This document shows positions 7,885 to 14,802 of a stretch of 34,275 bases of DNA, one piece after another (the first letter of the stretch is position 1; each line of letters starts with the position of its first letter). Position numbers and translations under genes: made by a program. Under the pieces are notes generated by a model. It was not told the origin of the DNA and searched no databases. It saw nothing but the letters and a program-made list of their open reading frames with translations. Source of the DNA: Planctomycetaceae bacterium (GTDB lineage: Bacteria; Planctomycetota; Phycisphaerae; Phycisphaerales; SM1A02); assembly GCA_021297815.1 (NCBI GenBank), contig JAJTGK010000043.1, positions 9,202 to 43,476 of the forward strand, read 5' to 3'.

Positions 7885-8824
7885 GGGGAATCACCTCGCA
7901 GGTCTTGTCGATCCGTCGCATCAGGCCCTTCAAGGTCGAGCCTGGTGCAAGTTCATGGAACGCCGCCATGGCGCGCGTGCCGTCGGCGGACATCGCCTCG
8001 AGCAGGTTCGCACACGACTGAGCCCATCGTACAGGTGAAACGAGCTGCTCCACCAATCGGTTGCGCAGAAGTTGGGCATTTCCCGCCTCGTGCGGCCGGG
8101 CGGTGACATTCGACCAGACCTCGGCCGAAAGGGGCGCGATCGCGACCGCGGACAGGGCCTCGCCGAGCTTCTCGGCCGCAGGGGCCATGAGCGGGCTGTG
8201 GAAGGCGCCCGCGACCTGCAGCTTGGTGGCGCGCACGCCGACCTCGCCCGCCGCGGTCACCGCGCGGTCGCACGCCTCGATCGAGCCCGAGACCACGATC
8301 TGGCCAGGGGCGTTGAAGTTCGCGGGGATCAGCACGCCGCCCTCGCGGGTCGCGAGCTCGCACACCTGCATGGCCTGCGCCTCGTCGGCGCCGATCAGCG
8401 CCACCATGCCGCCCTTCGACGACTCGGCGGCCTGCTGCATGAGCGCGCCTCGGCGCATCACGAGCCGCAGGCCCGTCTCGAAGTCGAACGCGCCCGCGAG
8501 GTGGAGCGCCGTGTACTCGCCGAGCGAAAGACCCGCGACGGCGCGCACCTTCAGGCCGCCGAGCGTGTCGCCGAGCGCGCGGTGCGCGGCGACCGCCGCG
8601 GTGAAGAGCGCGGGCTGGCTGATGTCGGTGCGCGAGAGCACCTCGACAGGCCCCTGGAACGCGATGTCGGAAAGCGTGCGGCCGTCGGGTCCCGTGCCAA
8701 AGATGCGGTCGGCTTCATCGACCACCGCCTTCGCGAGCGGGCTTGCGTCGTACCAGGCCTTGGCCATGCCGACGGCCTGCGCGCCCTGACCCGGGCAGAG
8801 AAGGACGATGCTGGTTGCGCTCAT
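7871..8824 (-). CDS. fabD: Malonyl-CoA:ACP transacylase
   Basis: FabD moves malonyl from CoA to ACP, providing the extender for FabH and FabF. The 317-residue protein has the family motifs in order: CPGQGAQAVGM at the N-terminus, the nucleophile S100 in GLSLGEYTAL, the Arg of MRRGALMQ, NAPGQIVVSG and the active His in GAFHSPLM. Length and order are typical. The start ATG at 8824 has AAAGGAC upstream on the minus strand. It lies 105 bp after fabH and overlaps the following lipoprotein gene. Confidence 0.97.
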   Translation of the reverse strand: MSATSIVLLCPGQGAQAVGMAKAWYDASPLAKAVVDEADRIFGTGPDGRTLSDIAFQGPVEVLSRTDISQPALFTAAVAAHRALGDTLGGLKVRAVAGLSLGEYTALHLAGAFDFETGLRLVMRRGALMQQAAESSKGGMVALIGADEAQAMQVCELATREGGVLIPANFNAPGQIVVSGSIEACDRAVTAAGEVGVRATKLQVAGAFHSPLMAPAAEKLGEALSAVAIAPLSAEVWSNVTARPHEAGNAQLLRNRLVEQLVSPVRWAQSCANLLEAMSADGTRAMAAFHELAPGSTLKGLMRRIDKTCEVIPHDAP

Positions 8825-8929
8825 CGTGTTTCACGGTCCTTTCGTTGCTGCATGCGCTGCCGACGCGAAGTCCGACGCAACGACCGACGGACCCGCAGGG
8901 ACGCGTCGCCGTCTCAGGCGCGGCTTGGT

Positions 8930-9964
8930 TCAGGTCTGCCACACGCTGCTCGCCCAGGTCAGGCCGCCGCCGAAGGCGACCAGCATGAAGGGCTTGCCTG
9001 GCGTGATCTTGCCTGCGCGCCACAGCTCGTCGAGGCACAAGGGCACGCTGCCCGCGCTCGAGTTGCCGTAGCGGTCGATGTTCACATAGATCTTCGAGGG
9101 GTCGATGTTCAGCTTCTCGCGCGCGGCGTCGATGATGCGCACATTCGACTGGTGGCAGATCACCTGGCTCACATCGTTTGGAGTGAGGCCCGTCTTCGCG
9201 AACGCGTCCTCCATGACATCCTTGAACTTCGTCACGGCGAAGCGGAAGACTTCCTTGCCGTTCATGCGAAGGCAGCCGAGGCGGATCGGATTCGCCGCAT
9301 CCTCGGCGGGAACATCGGATTCGCGGCGCGGGATGTAGAGCGCCTGCCAGCCCGAGCCGTCGGCGCCCATGTGCTGGTAGATGCAGCCGACGCGCGGATC
9401 GGGGTCGGCCTGGATGATCGCGCAGCCGGCGGCGTCGCCGAAGAGGATCGAGACCGCGCGGTCGGTGTAGTCGAGGATCGAGCTCATCGCCTCGGCGCCG
9501 ATCACGGCGACCGTGCGGGCGCGGCCCATGCGCACCATCGACTCCGCCACATTGAGCGCGTAGACGAAGCCGCTGCACGCGGCGCCGAGGTCGAACGCGG
9601 CGGCGTTGGTCGCGCCGATCGCACCTGCGATGCGGCAGGCGACCGACGGGCAGGTCATCTCCATCGTGACGGTGGCCACGACGACCAGGTCGAGGTCGGT
9701 GGGCTTCAGGCCCGAGCTCTCGAGCGCGCGCTCGAGCGCCCGCTGCGCGATGGTCGAGCAGCCCTCGGTGCGCAGGTCGAGCACGCGGCGCTCGCGGATG
9801 CCCGTGCGCTGCACGATCCACTCGTCGCTCGTGTCGAGCATGCGCTCGAAGTCCGCGTTGGTGAGGCGGCGGTCGGGAACGAACGAGCCCGTGCCGAGGA
9901 TGCGCACGCCGCGCGTCGGCGTCGGCGGAGGAGGAAGCATGCCGTTCGTCGAGGGCACGCTCAT
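8930..9964 (-). CDS. fabH: 3-oxoacyl-ACP synthase III
   Basis: FabH starts fatty acid chains by condensing an acyl-CoA with malonyl-ACP. In the 344-residue protein the triad is C130 (LGAACSGFVYAL), H271 (ICHQSNVRI) and N301 (YGNSSAGSVPL). GDAAG and GGGLTWAS complete the KAS III pattern. The ORF track extends it to 10675 through plsX, which is wrong. The ATG at 9964 overlaps the plsX stop as ATGA, a standard coupled arrangement. A second Met at residue 9 is possible and would trim a proline-rich leader. Confidence 0.96.
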   Translation of the reverse strand: MSVPSTNGMLPPPPTPTRGVRILGTGSFVPDRRLTNADFERMLDTSDEWIVQRTGIRERRVLDLRTEGCSTIAQRALERALESSGLKPTDLDLVVVATVTMEMTCPSVACRIAGAIGATNAAAFDLGAACSGFVYALNVAESMVRMGRARTVAVIGAEAMSSILDYTDRAVSILFGDAAGCAIIQADPDPRVGCIYQHMGADGSGWQALYIPRRESDVPAEDAANPIRLGCLRMNGKEVFRFAVTKFKDVMEDAFAKTGLTPNDVSQVICHQSNVRIIDAAREKLNIDPSKIYVNIDRYGNSSAGSVPLCLDELWRAGKITPGKPFMLVAFGGGLTWASSVWQT

Positions 9965-10989
9965 GCGGCGGGCTCTTGGATCGACTCGAGGCGGGCGTTG
10001 ATGATGTCGTTGAGCCCGCTCAGCACGAACTGACGCGAGCGGAGCACGGCGTTCGCCATCGTGCGCGCCACGCTCGAGCCGTGCGAGATCAGGCAGGTGC
10101 CGTTCACGCCGAGAAGCGGCGCGCCGCCGTACTCGTGGTAGTCGTGCTTCGCGTAGATCGCCTTCACGACGGGCTCGAGCCGCACGGCGAGCTCGGGGTC
10201 GGTCTCGAGGACCTGCGCGGCGATCGCCTGGAACAGGCCCTTCGAGAGGCCTTCCGCGAGCTTGATCATCACATTGCCGACGACGCCGTCGGTCACCACC
10301 ACATCGGCCTCGCCGTCGAAGACGCCGCGGCCTTCGACATAGCCGATGAAGTTCAGGTTCTCCGCGCCGCGCAGGAGGTCGCGGGCGACCTTCATCTCGC
10401 TCGTACCCTTCTGCTCCTCGCCGCCGACATTCATCAGCGCGACGCGCGGGTTCTTCATGCCGAGGATGCCGCGGGCGTACGCATCGCCCATCACGCCGTA
10501 CTGCGCGAGGTGCACGGGCTTCGGCTCGATGTTCGCGCCCACATCGATCAGGACGACGGGGCCGGCGAAGGTCGGCACGGTGACCGCGATGCCCGGGCGG
10601 ATCACATTGGGCAGGCGGCGCATGTACATCTGGCTCGCCGTGACGCACGCGCCCGTGTTGCCCGCGGAAACCCATGCATCGCAGCGGTTCGGGTGCTTCG
10701 GGCTCGAGTATTCGGCCGCGCGCGAGATCGAGCTGTCGCGCTTCGAGCGCACCGCCTCGACGGGCGGGTCATCCATGCCGATGACCTCGGAGCAGTGCAC
10801 GACCTCGATGCGCGCGCCAGGGCCGTTGGTCGAGACGCCGCGGTCCTTGATCGACTCCTCGATGAGGTCGCTGTGGCCGAAGAGGACGAGCGTGTCCTCG
10901 GCAGGAAGCTTCGGGAGCACCGAGAAGCAGCCCTTGAGGATCTCGTCGGGGGCGTTGTCGCCTCCCATCACGTCGACACCGATGCGCAT
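9961..10989 (-). CDS. plsX: Phosphate acyltransferase
   Basis: PlsX makes acyl-phosphate from acyl-ACP and phosphate, the first step of bacterial phosphatidic acid synthesis with PlsY. The 342-residue protein begins MRIGVDVMGGDNAPDEILKG, the family N-terminal signature, so I place the start at 10989 rather than at 11103. Other family blocks are PVVLIDVGANIEPKP, NVGGEEQKG, FIGYVEGR and VVTDGVVGNVMIKLAEG. It overlaps fabH by 4 bp and follows rpmF after a 194-bp gap holding an 18-bp palindrome. The rpmF-plsX-fabH-fabD order is common in bacteria. Confidence 0.97.
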   Translation of the reverse strand: MRIGVDVMGGDNAPDEILKGCFSVLPKLPAEDTLVLFGHSDLIEESIKDRGVSTNGPGARIEVVHCSEVIGMDDPPVEAVRSKRDSSISRAAEYSSPKHPNRCDAWVSAGNTGACVTASQMYMRRLPNVIRPGIAVTVPTFAGPVVLIDVGANIEPKPVHLAQYGVMGDAYARGILGMKNPRVALMNVGGEEQKGTSEMKVARDLLRGAENLNFIGYVEGRGVFDGEADVVVTDGVVGNVMIKLAEGLSKGLFQAIAAQVLETDPELAVRLEPVVKAIYAKHDYHEYGGAPLLGVNGTCLISHGSSVARTMANAVLRSRQFVLSGLNDIINARLESIQEPAA

Positions 10990-11071
10990 GGCGAGTCTGT
11001 CCTTGCTGTGGGATCGGTCGAGGGTCGGTCGGACGCGGACCTTCGGGGCATGCGGCTCCGAGGGCCGTGGA

Positions 11072-11089
11072 CTGCATGACGTCATGCAG
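11072..11089. promoter_or_regulatory. 18-bp perfect palindrome between rpmF and plsX
   Basis: CTGCATGACGTCATGCAG is a perfect two-fold palindrome 83 bp upstream of the plsX ATG and 95 bp after rpmF. There is no loop and no T-run, so it is better read as a binding site for a dimeric regulator than as a terminator. Its centre is one of only three ACGT tetramers I found in the window. A lipid-responsive regulator is plausible but not shown. Confidence 0.5.
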
Positions 11090-11183
11090 ACGAAGCCGCG
11101 CACCAGGCGGATCGCGGAGGTGCGCGGAGGGGAAGGTTACTCGACTGTGAAGAATCGTGCGCGAAGCACGCGCCGAGGCGAGA

Positions 11184-11372
11184 TCACGCGGTCGGCGACT
11201 TGCCGACCTTGATCTGCAGGCCTGGGCGCACATAGCCGCACGACGAGCACGCGGTGTGCGAGCGCTTGGCGGCGCCGCAGTTCGGGCAGAGGGTCGTGTG
11301 GGAAGCCTTGATCGCCTGATGGGCGCGACGGCGACGGGTACGGCCAGGCGAGCAGCGGAACGGAGGAACCAT
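11184..11372 (-). CDS. rpmF: 50S ribosomal protein L32
   Basis: The 62-residue zinc-ribbon L32 has a basic N-terminus (RTRRRRAHQAIKA) and the metal site CPNC...CSSC (residues 29-45 region) followed by GYVRPGLQIKV. It is the first gene of the rpmF-plsX-fabH-fabD run. The start at 11372 gives the expected size. The divergent rnhA begins 165 bp away, so the gap must hold promoters in both directions. Confidence 0.95.
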   Translation of the reverse strand: MVPPFRCSPGRTRRRRAHQAIKASHTTLCPNCGAAKRSHTACSSCGYVRPGLQIKVGKSPTA

Positions 11373-11522
11373 GGTCGATCTCTCAATCGTTGCGGAGCGG
11401 GGAGCGGAGTCCTCGCGCCAAAGTGCAGAAGGGAAAGTCTAGTGAAACGCGCGTGCATGTCAAGGTTTCGGCGTCGTGTGGCGGTGGTCAGATAACCGCG
11501 CCCCGTGCGCGAGGCGATGCGC

Positions 11523-11528
11523 TACGCT
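11523..11528 (+). promoter_or_regulatory. -10-like TACGCT, leaderless start of rnhA
   Basis: TACGCT lies 9 nt before the rnhA ATG with no Shine-Dalgarno sequence between. It belongs to the recurrent motif described in the findings. No clear -35 was found. Confidence 0.45.
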
Positions 11529-11537
11529 CCGCCCCCC

Positions 11538-11975
11538 ATGTCGAAGCCGAAGGCCGAACTCTTCACCGATGGCGCGTGCTCAGGCAATCCCGGGCCTGGC
11601 GGCTGGGGCTATGTGCTGCGTGTCGACGGCGTCGAGACCGAGGGTTCGGGCGGCGAGCGCGAGACGACGAACAACCGCATGGAGCTGCTCGGCGCGATCG
11701 AGGGCCTGCGTGCGCTCGCCGAGCCGCGCGAGGTGAGGCTCGTGAGCGACTCCCAATATGTGGTGAAGGGTCTTTCCGAGTGGATGGACGGTTGGAAGCG
11801 CCGCGGATGGCGCCGTAAGGAAGGCCCTGTGCTCAATGTCGAGCTCTGGAAGGAGCTCGACAGGCTGCGCGCGGTCCACACGATTCGGCCCGAGTGGGTG
11901 CGTGGGCACCAGGGTCACCCTGAGAACGAGCGCTGCGACCGTCTGGCGGTCGCGGTTATCAGCCAGTTCCGCTGA
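11538..11975 (+). CDS. rnhA: Ribonuclease HI
   Basis: RNase HI cleaves the RNA strand of RNA-DNA hybrids in replication and R-loop removal. The 145-residue protein has all four metal-binding acids: Asp in [12 protein letters not shown], Glu in [10 protein letters not shown], Asp in [10 protein letters not shown] and Asp in NERCDRLA, plus the His of VRGHQGH. I start at the ATG at 11538 (MSKPKAELF); the track start at 11505 adds 11 residues that overlap the putative -10. A short stem (ATCGCG/CGCGAT, 11975-11995) after the stop is a weak terminator candidate. Confidence 0.95.
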   Translation: MSKPKAELFTDGACSGNPGPGGWGYVLRVDGVETEGSGGERETTNNRMELLGAIEGLRALAEPREVRLVSDSQYVVKGLSEWMDGWKRRGWRRKEGPVLNVELWKELDRLRAVHTIRPEWVRGHQGHPENERCDRLAVAVISQFR

Positions 11976-12030
11976 TCGCGCGGAACTGCCGCGATTTCAG
12001 CCACTTCCTGACGAGACATCGCCGTGCGCC

Positions 12031-12059
12031 TTGCGTGGGGCGTGGCGTTTCGGTAGTCT
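12031..12059 (+). promoter_or_regulatory. Candidate promoter of rpsL
   Basis: TTGCGT (12031-12036), a 17-bp spacer and TAGTCT (12054-12059) lie 29 bp upstream of the rpsL ATG in the 113-bp rnhA-rpsL gap. Spacing fits a sigma70-type promoter. Confidence 0.45.
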
Positions 12060-12088
12060 TCTCGATCCCACTTCTCGCGAGTCACTCG

Positions 12089-12484
12089 ATGCCCACGATC
12101 AATCAGCTCGTCCGTAAGCCCCGCGTCGTCCAGGCCTCCAAGTCGAAGGTCAAGGACCTCGCCGCGTGCCCCCAGCGCCGCGGCGTGTGCCTGAATGTGA
12201 AGACGGTCACCCCGAAGAAGCCGAACTCGGCGCTTCGCAAGGTGTGCCGCGTGCGTCTCACGAACGGCAAGGAAGTCACGGCATACATCGGTGGCGAAGG
12301 CCACAACCTGCAGGAGCACTCGATCGTGCTCGTGCGCGGTGGCCGTGTGCGCGACCTTCCCGGCGTGCGCTACCACGTGGTGCGCGGCGCGCTCGACTGC
12401 CTCGGCGTCGATGGCCGCAAGAAGGGCCGCTCGCAGTACGGCGTGAAGAAGAAGGCCGCTGCGGCCGCGACCAAGAAGAAGTGA
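12089..12484 (+). CDS. rpsL: 30S ribosomal protein S12
   Basis: S12 sits at the decoding site. The 131-residue protein begins [12 protein letters not shown]; the longer track ORF is an upstream extension. The near-universal loop [11 protein letters not shown] and the C-terminal block [13 protein letters not shown]...[12 protein letters not shown] are intact, with a lysine-rich tail. The codon pair CAC-GTG in YHVVRG is one of only three ACGT occurrences found in the window. It is followed by rpsG but not by fusA or tuf within the window. Confidence 0.98.
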   Translation: MPTINQLVRKPRVVQASKSKVKDLAACPQRRGVCLNVKTVTPKKPNSALRKVCRVRLTNGKEVTAYIGGEGHNLQEHSIVLVRGGRVRDLPGVRYHVVRGALDCLGVDGRKKGRSQYGVKKKAAAAATKKK

Positions 12485-12489
12485 TGAAG

Positions 12490-12536
12490 CGATCGCGCGG
12501 CGATCGAACGACATAGCCCCCGAGGTGGCTCGGGGG
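12490..12536 (+). promoter_or_regulatory. Two hairpins in the rpsL-rpsG spacer
   Basis: The 157-nt spacer can form CGATCGC-GCG-GCGATCG (12490-12506) and CCCCCGAG-GTGG-CTCGGGGG (12517-12536). Neither has a T-run. In E. coli, S7 binds the S12-S7 intercistronic RNA to repress its own operon, so these stems are candidate feedback or processing elements. Confidence 0.4.
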
Positions 12537-12641
12537 AGCTGAGTAATCGCGGATCCGAACCCAGGGAATGCCCATCTCCCATCCGCGGTGAAGAGCGGCC
12601 GAGGCGAACCCGCCAAGGCCTTCAGCCACAGGAGTGTTCAC

Positions 12642-13139
12642 ATGGCCCGTCATTTCAAGCGTCCCGACGATGTGTGGCTCAAGCCCGATCCGCGCTTCCA
12701 GGACAAGGTCCTGTCGAAGTTCATCAATTGCGTGATGATCGGCGGCGAGAAGGCCACCGCCCAGCGCTGCGTGTACGGCGCGCTCGAGGCGATCCAGACC
12801 CGCCTCGACAAGGAGAAGAGCGAGACGCTGCCGCGTTCGTCGATCGAGCTGTTCCACCTGGCGCTCGAGAATGTGCGCCCTGCGGTCGAAGTCCGCTCGA
12901 AGCGCGTCGGTGGCGCGAACTACCAGGTCCCGATGCAGCTCAACAAGCGCCGCCAGCAGTCGCTGTCGTTCCGCTGGCTCATCGAGGCCGCGCGCGAGGA
13001 GAAGGGCCGCCCGATGCACCTTCGCCTGGCGAAGGAACTGTGGGACGCCGCCAAGAACGAAGGCAAGGCCGTGACCACGAAGGAAAACACCCACCGCATG
13101 GCCGACGCCAACAAGGCGTTCGCGCACTTCGCGTGGTGA
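12642..13139 (+). CDS. rpsG: 30S ribosomal protein S7
   Basis: S7 nucleates the 30S head by binding the 3' domain of 16S rRNA. The 165-residue protein starts MARHFKRPDDVWLKPDPRF, with AGGAG upstream at 12630-12634. Diagnostic blocks are KFINCVMIGGEKATAQRCVYGALEAI, NVRPAVEVRSKRVGGANYQVP and ENTHRMADANKAFAHFAW. It is a little longer than the usual 156 residues. The N-terminus differs from the common P-RRR type. A strong terminator 50 bp downstream ends the transcript here. Confidence 0.97.
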   Translation: MARHFKRPDDVWLKPDPRFQDKVLSKFINCVMIGGEKATAQRCVYGALEAIQTRLDKEKSETLPRSSIELFHLALENVRPAVEVRSKRVGGANYQVPMQLNKRRQQSLSFRWLIEAAREEKGRPMHLRLAKELWDAAKNEGKAVTTKENTHRMADANKAFAHFAW

Positions 13140-13183
13140 GCGCGAGTTTGAGCGCGAGCAACGCGTGATTGAGCGCGAGCAAC
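13137..13183 (+). repeat. Short direct repeats after the rpsG stop
   Basis: TTGAGCGCGAGCAAC occurs twice, 21 bp apart (13148-13162 and 13169-13183), and a partial copy TGAGCGCGAGTT overlaps the rpsG stop codon at 13137. They lie immediately before the terminator. Confidence 0.6.
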
Positions 13184-13187
13184 TTTC

Positions 13188-13220
13188 ATCGGCGGCCCTG
13201 AACGGGCCGCCGATTTCTTT
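13188..13220 (+). terminator. Rho-independent terminator of rpsL-rpsG
   Basis: A perfect 11-bp stem ATCGGCGGCCC/GGGCCGCCGAT with loop TGAAC is followed by TTCTTT, 49 bp after the rpsG stop. Confidence 0.9.
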
Positions 13221-13267
13221 GCTCGCTTTGGTGCTCGGGGCGCGTGGGTGCTTGCGGCGGTGCGGAT

Positions 13268-13452
13268 CGTCGGGCTTCGCCCGACGCATCGAGCCGAGAC
13301 TGGGGGATCTTGCGACCCAGTGGCTTCGCACTGGGCACCCGTCGCGCGGAGCGCGACGGCGTCGTGCCGAGGTCGGAGGATCGGCATGAGGACCACCGAA
13401 ACCGCCGCCGGCCCTTGGCCGGCGGGTGCCCAGTGCGGAGCCACTGGGTCGC
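13268..13452. repeat. REP-like cluster of nested palindromes
   Basis: The 395 bp between the rpsG terminator and the first H-NOX gene hold no gene that I can support. It is packed with hairpins: CGTCGGGC-TTC-GCCCGACG (13268-13286), GTCGCGC-GGA-GCGCGAC (13341-13357) and CCGCCGGCC-CTT-GGCCGGCGG (13405-13425). A 29-bp inverted repeat with one mismatch spans 13312-13340 and 13424-13452, and each arm is itself a hairpin (CCCAGTG/CACTGGG). The G/C-rich stems and 3-nt loops resemble repetitive extragenic palindromes of the BIME type. A further GC-only stem lies near 13475-13500. Confidence 0.6.
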
Positions 13453-13603
13453 CCCGTTTCAGAATCTCGCGAGGGCGCGCGCGCGGAGCGCGCGGTCCTC
13501 CGCCATCCCGATCACCCGGCCCCGTCGGGAACCTCGGACCTCAGGATCCGAGATACTTGGGAGATATCCCCATCTAGACCTTTGTGCGTCCGCGCCCGAC
13601 CAG

Positions 13604-13609
13604 TACCGT
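13604..13609 (+). promoter_or_regulatory. -10-like TACCGT before the first H-NOX gene
   Basis: TACCGT ends 6 nt before the ATG at 13616; no ribosome-binding site is present. This suggests a leaderless or very short leader transcript. An upstream inverted repeat CTCGGA/TCCGAG near 13535-13555 could be an operator. Confidence 0.4.
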
Positions 13610-13615
13610 GCCTGC

Positions 13616-14188
13616 ATGTACGGACTCATCAACCGCGCCGTCGAGGACCTCGTGCGCAGCAAGTTCGGTGCCGACGCCTGGCACCGCATCCGCACCCGCG
13701 CGGGCCTCCCCGACGAGCCGTTCGTCACAATGCAGAAGTACGACGACAAGTCGACCTACGACCTCGTCGGAGCCGCAAGCGCTGAGCTCGGTGCGCCGGC
13801 AGAGGCGATCCTTGAGGAGTTCGGCTTTTTCTGGACGGTTTACAGCGCCAACGCGGGCTACGGCGAGTTGCTGAAGTCGGTCGGCCGAACGCTGCCCGAG
13901 TTCCTCGGCAACCTCGACCAGATGCACGCGCGCATCAAGATCTCGTTTCCCGAGCTCGACCCGCCGAGCTTCGCCGTGTTCGACCGGACTCCGTCGAGCC
14001 TGAAGCTGCGCTACTACTCCGACCGCGCGGGCCTCGCGCCGCTTGTCCGCGGCATGCTCCGCGGCCTCGGCGACCGCTTCATGGTCGACATCGAGATGAC
14101 CAACCATCGCGTCGAGGACAACGGCCGCGCGCACGATCTGTTCGATGTCTCATGGAAGGAACGAGCAGGCGCACCGTCGCGCGCCTGA
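13616..14188 (+). CDS. H-NOX haem NO/O2-binding sensor, first copy
   Basis: The 190-residue protein is a stand-alone H-NOX (HNOB) domain, which binds haem and senses NO or O2. It starts MYGLINRAVEDLVRSKFG, the family opening. The proximal haem ligand is H104 in NLDQMHARI. The propionate-binding motif YxSxR is Y133-S135-R137 in YYSDR. The conserved proline after the proximal helix is in DPPSF. It is the same length as its neighbour and about two-thirds identical by eye. The start at 13616 has no Shine-Dalgarno but a -10-like box just upstream. No distal-pocket Tyr can be assigned by eye, so ligand choice is open; NO is likeliest for this subfamily. Confidence 0.93.
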   Translation: MYGLINRAVEDLVRSKFGADAWHRIRTRAGLPDEPFVTMQKYDDKSTYDLVGAASAELGAPAEAILEEFGFFWTVYSANAGYGELLKSVGRTLPEFLGNLDQMHARIKISFPELDPPSFAVFDRTPSSLKLRYYSDRAGLAPLVRGMLRGLGDRFMVDIEMTNHRVEDNGRAHDLFDVSWKERAGAPSRA

Positions 14189-14220
14189 GGCGCCTGAGAC
14201 ACCGTCTCCGCCAAGTTCGA

Positions 14221-14226
14221 TACGCT
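14221..14226 (+). promoter_or_regulatory. -10-like TACGCT before the second H-NOX gene
   Basis: TACGCT lies 9 nt before the ATG at 14236 in the 47-bp gap between the two H-NOX genes. The second H-NOX and the kinase may therefore have their own start, besides readthrough. Confidence 0.4.
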
Positions 14227-14235
14227 ACCCCGACC

Positions 14236-14802
14236 ATGTACGGACTCATCAACAAGGCCGTCGAGGGACTCGTCCGCAGCAAGTTCGGCGACGATGCGTG
14301 GAATCGCATCCGCACGCGCGCGGGCCTGCCCGACGAGCCCTTCGTCTCGATGGAGCAGTACGACGACAAGACGACCTATGACCTCGTGGGCGCCGCGAGC
14401 GTGGAGCTTGGTGCGCCCGCCGAGGCGATCCTCGAGGAGTTCGGCAGGTTCTGGACCGTCTACACCGCGGAGGCGGGCTACGGCGAACTGATGCGCAGCG
14501 CGGGCCACAACCTGCCCGATTTCCTGCGCAACCTCGACCAGCTGCACACCCGCGTGCGCCTCTCGTTCCCGCATCTCAAGCCGCCGAGCTTCTCGGTGTC
14601 GAACGAGAAGGCCGCAAGCCTCGACCTGCACTACTACTCCGACCGCCCAGGTCTCGCGCCGCTCGTGGTCGGGCTGCTCAAGGGCCTGGCCGAACGGTTC
14701 TCGGTGCAGGTCACCGTATCGTGGCGGCGGGTCGATGGCGTCGAGCGCCCGCATGACCTGTTCCATGTCTCGTGGACATCGAAGGGTGGCGGGCCCTCGT
14801 GA
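14236..14802 (+). CDS. H-NOX haem NO/O2-binding sensor, second copy
   Basis: This 188-residue H-NOX domain keeps every key residue of the first copy: H104 in NLDQLHTRV, YYSDR at 133-137 and PPSF. The paralogues differ mainly near the haem-distal helices, in the 85-95 segment (KSVGRTLPEF versus RSAGHNLPDF) and in the C-terminal strands. Such changes could tune ligand affinity or partner choice. The stop overlaps the GTG start of the hybrid kinase, so the kinase is probably translated with this copy. A tandem duplication is the simplest origin. Confidence 0.93.
   Translation: MYGLINKAVEGLVRSKFGDDAWNRIRTRAGLPDEPFVSMEQYDDKTTYDLVGAASVELGAPAEAILEEFGRFWTVYTAEAGYGELMRSAGHNLPDFLRNLDQLHTRVRLSFPHLKPPSFSVSNEKAASLDLHYYSDRPGLAPLVVGLLKGLAERFSVQVTVSWRRVDGVERPHDLFHVSWTSKGGGPS

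Noticed and set aside
8930-10675. 581-residue fabH ORF
   Set aside because: The N-terminal 237 residues are a shadow of plsX; the ATGA overlap marks the real start at 9964.
11072-11089. Palindrome read as a terminator of rpmF
   Set aside because: It has no loop and no T-run on either strand.
9961-11103. plsX starting at 11103
   Set aside because: The extra 38 residues are not family-like and would include the palindrome; the conserved N-terminus starts at 10989.
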